A stretch of 17,467 nt of DNA from Candidatus Campbelliibacteriota bacterium (GTDB taxonomy: Bacteria; Patescibacteriota; Minisyncoccia; UBA9983): contig QIJB01000100.1 of assembly GCA_003231675.1 (NCBI GenBank), forward strand, positions 1-17,467, written 5' to 3'. Shown piece after piece: positions 13,689-17,467 of this stretch. The number at the start of each line of letters is the position of its first letter. Position 1 is the stretch's first letter. The notes below the pieces were generated by a model. The model searched no databases and was not told the origin of the DNA. It saw only the letters and a program-made list of their open reading frames with translations. Both the position numbers and the translations under genes were made by a program.

Positions 13689-14948
13689 ATGAAAGAAAAG
13701 ATTAAGGTATCCACGCTCCCAAACGGGATTCGCGTGGTGACACAAGAAAGGGATTCAGGGAAAGTGGCATTCGTCTTTATGGTCGGATGCGGCGCCAGGT
13801 ACGACCCTGAAAAGGTGGTCGGGGTCTCTCACGCCCTTGAGCACATGATGTTCAAGGGAACAGAAAAAAGGAGCCCTCGCGACATCGCGAGGGAAATGGA
13901 AAATAGTGGAAGCGATATAAACGCTTCCACAGGGATTGAAAAAACGACTTATTATTTTACCGGTCCCGCGAGCCGGTTTGAACAAACCCTTAAAGTTTAC
14001 GCGGATTCGCTTAATAACAGCCTCCTTGACGCCGAGGAGTGGAATAAAGAGCGAGGGGCTGTTTTAGAGGAAAAAGAGATGAGAGACGAAAGCAACACAA
14101 AAGCCGTCTTTCAGTCTCTGCATGAGAAGATGTTTAATCTCAACATGGGCATACTCGGATCCCGGGAAACGATAAAAAACATCCGGGTGGAGGATATGGG
14201 CGATATCATTCGCAAATATTATCTGCCTGAAAATATCGTTATTTCCGTGTCCGGCGGAATTAAACACAGAAAAGTCCTCAAAGTTGTGAAACGCCTTTTC
14301 GGTGATTTTCACAACTCGTGGGTTCTTAATGGGAATATTCCCAAGTCCATTCCTTTCGTCAGGAGCGCCTGCCGATATACGGAAAAAACAGGCCAGTTCC
14401 AACAAACGGGACTTGTCCTTGGTTTCCCGGGATATTCAATGAAGGATGGGAGGAATTGCGCCGCGAGGGCGTTATCCGGCATTTTGGGATCAGGGATGTC
14501 CTCTCGCCTCTTCCAAGAGGTGAGAGAAAAAAGGGGGCTGGTCTATCATGTCGGCTCCGACGTAAATTCTTTCTCAGATATGGGAATTTTTTACGCATAC
14601 TTCTTCAGCACAAAGCCGGTGGAGGCTTTGTTGGTATTAACAAAAGAGCTGAAGAAGATGCAAAAATTCCCGGTAACGGAGGAGGAATTAGAGAGGGTTA
14701 AATTTCAAATGAAATCGGCAATTCTTTGCCGAGAAAATTCCTCCAGTTTTGCATCGAGTAACGCCCAAAATTTACTTTTCGGAAATTGTATAATTTCCGA
14801 AAGTGAATACTGCGCCAAGGTGGACGCGGTCACGGCGGAAGACATCCTTGGGGTGGCGAGAGATATTCTTAATCTCTCTAAGGCGACAGTGGCCGTGACC
14901 GGTCCGAAGTCGCTGAAAGAAGAAATAGAAGAACTAATGTTAAAATAA
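13689..14948 (+). CDS. M16 family zinc peptidase
   Basis: A 419-residue protein of the pitrilysin/processing-peptidase family. The inverted zinc motif HALEH is at 48-52: His48 and His52 are ligands, Glu51 is the catalytic base. The third ligand is Glu127 or Glu128, in ERGAVLEEKEM. The N-terminus (KVSTLPNGIRVVTQE) and the segment SHALEHMMFKGTEKRS are typical. The second half carries the inactive M16C-like domain, with RGLVYHVGSDVNSF (about 283-296). The length fits single-chain bacterial M16B proteins, which act as homodimers or with an inactive partner; no partner is in the window. There is no signal peptide, so it is probably cytoplasmic. SD AAAGGAGG lies 5 nt before the ATG. A promoter is proposed at 13608-13636, and a strong terminator follows. 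Confidence 0.93.
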   Translation: MKEKIKVSTLPNGIRVVTQERDSGKVAFVFMVGCGARYDPEKVVGVSHALEHMMFKGTEKRSPRDIAREMENSGSDINASTGIEKTTYYFTGPASRFEQTLKVYADSLNNSLLDAEEWNKERGAVLEEKEMRDESNTKAVFQSLHEKMFNLNMGILGSRETIKNIRVEDMGDIIRKYYLPENIVISVSGGIKHRKVLKVVKRLFGDFHNSWVLNGNIPKSIPFVRSACRYTEKTGQFQQTGLVLGFPGYSMKDGRNCAARALSGILGSGMSSRLFQEVREKRGLVYHVGSDVNSFSDMGIFYAYFFSTKPVEALLVLTKELKKMQKFPVTEEELERVKFQMKSAILCRENSSSFASSNAQNLLFGNCIISESEYCAKVDAVTAEDILGVARDILNLSKATVAVTGPKSLKEEIEELMLK

Positions 14949-14969
14949 GTGGACAAAAATGTTTCAAAA

Positions 14970-14997
14970 GGGAATCCTCGCCGGATTCCCTTTTTTT
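14970..14997 (+). terminator. Intrinsic terminator after the M16 gene (repeat copy 1)
   Basis: GGGAATCC (14970-14977) pairs perfectly with GGATTCCC (14983-14990) around TCGCC, then seven Ts. The same stem occurs at 15960-15980 with loop TTACC. The two copies belong to a longer direct repeat. Confidence 0.88.
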
Positions 14998-15061
14998 ATT
15001 TGAGCGAGTTTTCCAAATCTTCAATTATATCTTCAATATCCTCAATTCCAACAGATATTCT
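14996..15061 (-). pseudogene. Duplicated 3' end of the metY-like gene
   Basis: On the - strand this encodes RISVGIEDIEDIIEDLENS plus two residues and a stop, the same as the end of the intact gene at 15986. Upstream of it the sequence is not metY but a transposase remnant, joined in frame. It is a gene fragment with no start of its own. Confidence 0.8.
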
Positions 15062-15399
15062 AACTAAGCCTTCGTCCTTCAATATTTTTCCGATAGTGGA
15101 AATGGGTGCGATTATATTCCGTTTTTTCAGCCTCCAATGAAGTTTCTTCACGCACAGCCCGCTTTGTTTCCTTGCGTCAATAACAATCTCCTTTGTGTGA
15201 ATGGGCGTCTCATTCGGTTGGGTTTTGGGTCTGATGCTTTGGGCTCAAGGACGTCAACCTCTCCCCCTTCCTGGAACTCTTTGAGCCACCGCTTCAAACT
15301 TCTTTCGCTGTGCGGGCGCAACTTGACCACATCGACCAGCCTCATTTTGTTCTTTGTTACCGGCTTAATCCATCTTAATCTCTCCTCTTTAATTGTTTT
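15059..15399 (-). pseudogene. Truncated, frameshifted transposase N-terminus (IS481/IS3-like, HTH part)
   Basis: Reading - from 15399, one frame gives TIKEERLRWIKPVTKNKM, then RLVDVVKLRPHSERSLKRWL and KEFQEGGEVDVLEPK, a helix-turn-helix N-terminus of the kind found in rve-type (IS481/IS3-like) transposases. Near 15234-15245 one base seems missing from an A-run. Past that point the neighbouring frame continues as RPKTQPNETPIHTKEIV, then KQSGLCVKKLHWRLKKRNI and APISTIGKILKDEGLVR, which is the expected next part of the same protein. The coding sequence then breaks off, before the DDE catalytic domain, and joins the metY tail in frame. It cannot make an active transposase. The family call rests on my recognition of these motifs. 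Confidence 0.7.
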
Positions 15400-15492
15400 T
15401 TACCCACAGGGCACAGGTGCATATTTACGCACATACCTCTGAACTAATCGTTTGGGGCAAAAACCGCCATAAGTCCTTGCACATTACCAAAC
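15400..15492. other. Non-coding stretch between the transposase remnant and leader copy B
   Basis: No gene is supported here. Read on -, TGTGCCCTGTGGG (15416-15404) directly precedes the transposase remnant and may be the outer end of the old insertion sequence. The other end is lost, so inverted repeats cannot be matched. The rest shows nothing I can name. Confidence 0.3.
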
Positions 15493-15534
15493 TTGCTTTA
15501 CAAAAGAACGGGTATATGTCAGTATATCCATAGA
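15493..15534 (+). repeat. Conserved leader element, copy B (upstream of the 15568 gene)
   Basis: The partner of 12872-12913. TTGCTTTACA and CAGTATATCC are the same in both copies, with scattered transitions in between. The distance from the element to the ATG is 33 nt here and 46 nt in copy A. Each is followed by a strong SD and an MNKK... membrane protein. Confidence 0.65.
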
Positions 15535-15567
15535 TTTATAATAAAGAACTTTAATAAAGGAGAAAAT

Positions 15568-15957
15568 ATGAACAAGAAAGGGATTTTAAGTTGGCTATGG
15601 ATTGCCATAGTCTCTATTTTTATTTTCCACTTGTGGAAGATGGAAATATTGATTATCAGTGAAGTAATTTCACTGATAATGACGATTGAAATTACCGCCC
15701 TTGTTTTTAGGGGTGTTGATTTTTCTTGTGGCGATAAAGATCACAAGAAAATATGTTACAAAAAAATCGCATTCGCCCGCAATGTGGCATATGCGATAAT
15801 AATATTTTTGTTTCTCCTAACCCCCATCAGTCCCATAACTGTCAGTATAGGTCTATTGTTGTTTTCTACTACATTATTGATATTTGAGATGTGTTTTTTT
15901 TGTGTATGGCAACGGTTTTGTCATGCACAAAAAAAGATGAAAAACAGAAATGATTAA
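15568..15957 (+). CDS. Four-TM membrane protein, paralogue B
   Basis: A 129-residue membrane protein of unknown function, related to the 12960 product. Both start MNKK, then a first membrane segment with LW (LSWLWIAIVSIFIFHLW), a second (IISEVISLIMTIEITALVF), a basic loop, and two more segments near the C-terminus (about 71-91 and 92-113). Paralogue B has cysteines in the loop (SCGDKDHKKIC) and after the last segment (EMCFFC, FCHA) that A lacks, and a basic tail instead of the acidic one. I chose ATG 15568 and not the in-frame start at 15493: SD AAAGGAG (15556-15562) lies 5 nt before 15568, and 15493 falls in the conserved leader. A bidirectional terminator begins 2 nt after the stop. There is no small ORF like the one after paralogue A. 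Confidence 0.75.
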   Translation: MNKKGILSWLWIAIVSIFIFHLWKMEILIISEVISLIMTIEITALVFRGVDFSCGDKDHKKICYKKIAFARNVAYAIIIFLFLLTPISPITVSIGLLLFSTTLLIFEMCFFCVWQRFCHAQKKMKNRND

Positions 15958-16051
15958 AAGGGAATCCTTACCGGATTCCCTTTTTTTATTTGAGCGAGTT
16001 TTCCAAATCTTCAATTATATCTTCAATATCCTCAATTCCAACAGATATTCT
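15956..16051. repeat. 96-bp direct repeat, copy 2
   Basis: The copy that joins the intact metY-like gene, 94 of 96 bases equal to 14966-15061. It covers the terminator and the last 21 codons of that gene. Confidence 0.9.
15960..15987. terminator. Bidirectional terminator between the 15568 gene and metY (repeat copy 2)
   Basis: GGGAATCC (15960-15967) pairs with GGATTCCC (15973-15980) around TTACC. Seven Ts follow on the + strand; on the - strand the stem is followed by TTTT. It lies between two convergent genes and can serve both. Confidence 0.85.
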
Positions 16052-17167
16052 CACCATGCCGTCCGTAATGCCGGCTTTTTTTCTTTCCTCCTCCCCGAGC
16101 TGCTGATGCGTGGTGGAAGCCGGATGTATCGCCAATGTCTTCACGTCACCCAGATTCGCCATATGCCCGATAATGTCCAGAGAATCTATGAACTTGATTC
16201 CGGCGTCCATTCCTCCTTTCAATTCAAAGGAAAACAGCGAGCTCGCTCCCCTCATTTGTTTTTTGCCCAATTCGTATTGAGGGTGCGAGGGCAATCCGAC
16301 ATAATTAACTTTCTCAACCGCCGGATGATTTTCCAAAAACTCCGCCACTTTCAAAGCGTTCTCGCTGTGCTTTTTCATTCTGAGCTCAAGAGTCTTGGTT
16401 CCCTGCAGAATGAACCATGCGTCAATCGCTTGCAAAGAGGGACCGATATCGCGAAAGCCTTCCATGCGAATTTTATCTATGAATTCTTTCTTCCCGAGCA
16501 CCGCTCCGCCGAGAGTGGTTCCCATTCCGCCGATGTATTTCGTGAGAGAGTGAACGACAATATCCGCCCCCAATTCAATCGGATTTTGGAGAGCCGGAGT
16601 GCATATCGTGTTGTCTATCACCAAGGGAATGCCATGTTTTTTCGCCATTTCAGCAAGCGCGGCAATGTCAACTATTTCATTGGTCGGGTTTCCCGGCGTC
16701 TCGGCGTAAATGAATTTTGTCTTATCCGTTATCAACGCCTCCCATTTACTCAAATCATTCACATCGTCCGCGAATTTGACATTGATGCCCATTTTCTTAA
16801 GCGTCTCGCTGAACAGATGGAAAGTTCCTCCGTAAACTCTGTTGCCGGAAACGAGCTCGTCGCCCGCCTGCGCCAGATGAATAACCGCCATAAAAATCGC
16901 GGACATTCCAGTGGCGGAACAAAGCCCCGCCTCGGCGCCCTCCAAATCCGCCATTTTTTTCTCCAAAACGTCTACCGTGGGATTGTTTATTCGGCTGTAA
17001 ACAAAACCCTCGGCTTCCCCGCGAAAAATCCTGGCGGCGTTTTCGGTGTCCAAAAAATGATACGCCGCCGTCTGAAAAATCGGCACCGCGCAAGATTGCT
17101 TGTCCCCGCGCGGATAACCGGAATGAATCGCCCTTGTGTTAAATCCCATTTTTTTCTTTTCCTTCAT
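15986..17167 (-). CDS. metY: PLP-dependent O-acetylhomoserine sulfhydrylase-like enzyme (Cys/Met metabolism family)
   Basis: A 393-residue fold-type I PLP enzyme. The PLP lysine is Lys210 in VVHSLTKYIGG; Asp185 (VIDNT) contacts the cofactor; YSRINNPT (57-64) is the phosphate-binding site shared across dimer subunits; the C-terminal Arg in MVRISVGIED binds the substrate carboxylate. NLGDVKTLAIHPASTTHQQL near the end is typical of O-acetylhomoserine sulfhydrylases (homocysteine formation), but methionine gamma-lyase or cystathionine gamma-synthase activity cannot be excluded, so the symbol is a best guess. It is somewhat shorter than usual MetY. ATG 17167 opens the ORF; ATG 17149, six codons in, has AAGGA in front of it (within the first codons) and may be the true start. 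A clear promoter lies at 17244-17216. No other methionine or cysteine genes are in view. Confidence 0.85.
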   Translation of the reverse strand: MKEKKKMGFNTRAIHSGYPRGDKQSCAVPIFQTAAYHFLDTENAARIFRGEAEGFVYSRINNPTVDVLEKKMADLEGAEAGLCSATGMSAIFMAVIHLAQAGDELVSGNRVYGGTFHLFSETLKKMGINVKFADDVNDLSKWEALITDKTKFIYAETPGNPTNEIVDIAALAEMAKKHGIPLVIDNTICTPALQNPIELGADIVVHSLTKYIGGMGTTLGGAVLGKKEFIDKIRMEGFRDIGPSLQAIDAWFILQGTKTLELRMKKHSENALKVAEFLENHPAVEKVNYVGLPSHPQYELGKKQMRGASSLFSFELKGGMDAGIKFIDSLDIIGHMANLGDVKTLAIHPASTTHQQLGEEERKKAGITDGMVRISVGIEDIEDIIEDLENSLK

Positions 17168-17215
17168 ATTTTTTGTTTATGTCGCGCTTATGATAATTTC
17201 TTTCGCGGTTCTTAC

Positions 17216-17244
17216 ATTATATTAAAAAACGCGTATTTTATCAA
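17216..17244 (-). promoter_or_regulatory. Promoter of metY (TTGATA-17-TATAAT)
   Basis: On the - strand, TTGATA (17244-17239) and TATAAT (17221-17216) are 17 bp apart. The leader to the ATG at 17167 would be about 40 nt, so this message is not leaderless, unlike those of prfB and creD. Confidence 0.65.
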
Positions 17245-17282
17245 AAAGCCCCGAACGTTTATTGGTAGATTCAATGTGTTGG

Positions 17283-17315
17283 TACTCACTTGGGTGCCTT
17301 GCACCTAAGTGAGTA
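17283..17315. repeat. Long hairpin/inverted repeat near the right edge
   Basis: TACTCACTTGGGTGC (17283-17297) and GCACCTAAGTGAGTA (17301-17315) form a 15-bp stem with one G-T pair and a CTT loop. No T-run follows on either side. It lies between the divergent metY promoter and the partial ORF at 17406. It could be a cruciform-type protein site, a mobile-element end or a structured leader; the sequence does not decide. Confidence 0.7.
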
Positions 17316-17405
17316 TCGTTCAAGCGAGAGTTGCAAATTGTCCGATATTGTGCAAAAATAACAACACAAGGACATTAAAAAAGATTCAGCAACAGGAGCG
17401 AAGCG

Positions 17406-17467
17406 ATGAAGCTTGAAAAATATCTGAAATCGCTGAAGAATAAGGAACGCATACTACAATGGATAGC
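17406..17467 (+). CDS. Start of an unrecognised ORF, 3' partial
   Basis: ATG 17406 follows a good SD (AGGAG 17394-17398, 7 nt spacing) and is open to the window edge, giving MKLEKYLKSLKNKERILQWI and one more residue. The N-terminus is basic and helical. It might open a transposase, given the hairpin upstream, but 20 residues are too few to say. Its promoter is not clear; TTGCAA lies some 75 nt upstream with no good -10. Confidence 0.45.
   Translation, partial: MKLEKYLKSLKNKERILQWI

Larger units (their letters stand above)
14966..15061. repeat. 96-bp direct repeat, copy 1
   Basis: Identical to 15956-16051 except for two bases, both in the terminator loop. It contains a terminator plus the last 21 codons and stop of a metY-like gene on the - strand. 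The offset between the copies is exactly 990 bp. Matching stops sharply at 15061/16051. Confidence 0.9.

Noticed and set aside
15137..15442. A 101-codon open frame on +
   Set aside because: It is the opposite strand of the transposase remnant, whose - strand frames give recognisable HTH transposase sequence.
15950..17308. A 452-codon open frame on +
   Set aside because: It is fully antisense to the metY-like gene, which has clear catalytic motifs, and its protein has low-complexity, Arg/His/Phe-rich shadow composition.
1..17467. CRISPR arrays, rRNA, prophage or toxin-antitoxin pairs
   Set aside because: No regularly spaced repeats, no rRNA-like stretches and no recognisable capsid, integrase or toxin pair beyond the transposase remnant.

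Overview
The window looks like part of a small bacterial genome of the Patescibacteria/CPR type, most likely Parcubacteria-like. This is inferred from the form of several proteins: an Obg with the N-terminus typical of that group, a short release factor 2, a minizincin, a CYTH protein, and many small genes without Shine-Dalgarno (SD) sites. UGA is used as a normal stop (for example prfB and obg) and a release factor 2 gene is present, so this is not one of the lineages that recode UGA to glycine.

Left part (1-7528, all on +): a run of small, mostly unlinked genes. In order: the end of an alpha/beta hydrolase fused to an ASCH domain, a minizincin metallopeptidase, a kinase-like protein of unknown role, a nucleoside deoxyribosyltransferase-like protein, a MazG/PRA-PH-like pyrophosphohydrolase and a GIY-YIG protein. 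Then come two non-identical ABC-F ATPases, a CYTH triphosphate-tunnel protein and a basic helical protein. The second ABC-F gene is followed by a short fossil of another ABC-F C-terminus.

Middle part (7585-12653): conserved envelope, division and translation genes. creD and obg are on +. Facing them on - is the set prfB, ftsE, ftsX (transcribed in that order). prfB diverges from two threonine tRNA genes on +. A single palindromic TTGCAA hexamer has a TATAAT exactly 17 bp away on both sides, so it appears to serve as the -35 box for both directions. The second tRNA-Thr (CGT) is about 7 nt short, in the variable region.

Right part (12847-17467): an accessory block whose genes, unlike those to the left, have strong SD sites. 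Two diverged paralogous 4-TM membrane protein genes each carry a conserved ~42-nt leader element. The first is followed by a 48-residue helical ORF and a terminator. Then come an M16 peptidase with its terminator, a decayed fragment, the second membrane gene and a convergent PLP-dependent sulfhydrylase gene (metY-like). The decayed fragment is a frameshifted transposase N-terminus joined in frame to a copy of the metY 3' end. That copy and the adjoining terminator form a 96-bp direct repeat, 990 bp from the intact one. The right edge has a long hairpin and the start of an unrecognised ORF.

Many genes on the left have a -10-like box 6-9 nt before the ATG and no SD, which suggests leaderless mRNAs. 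The SD-bearing block on the right contrasts with this.
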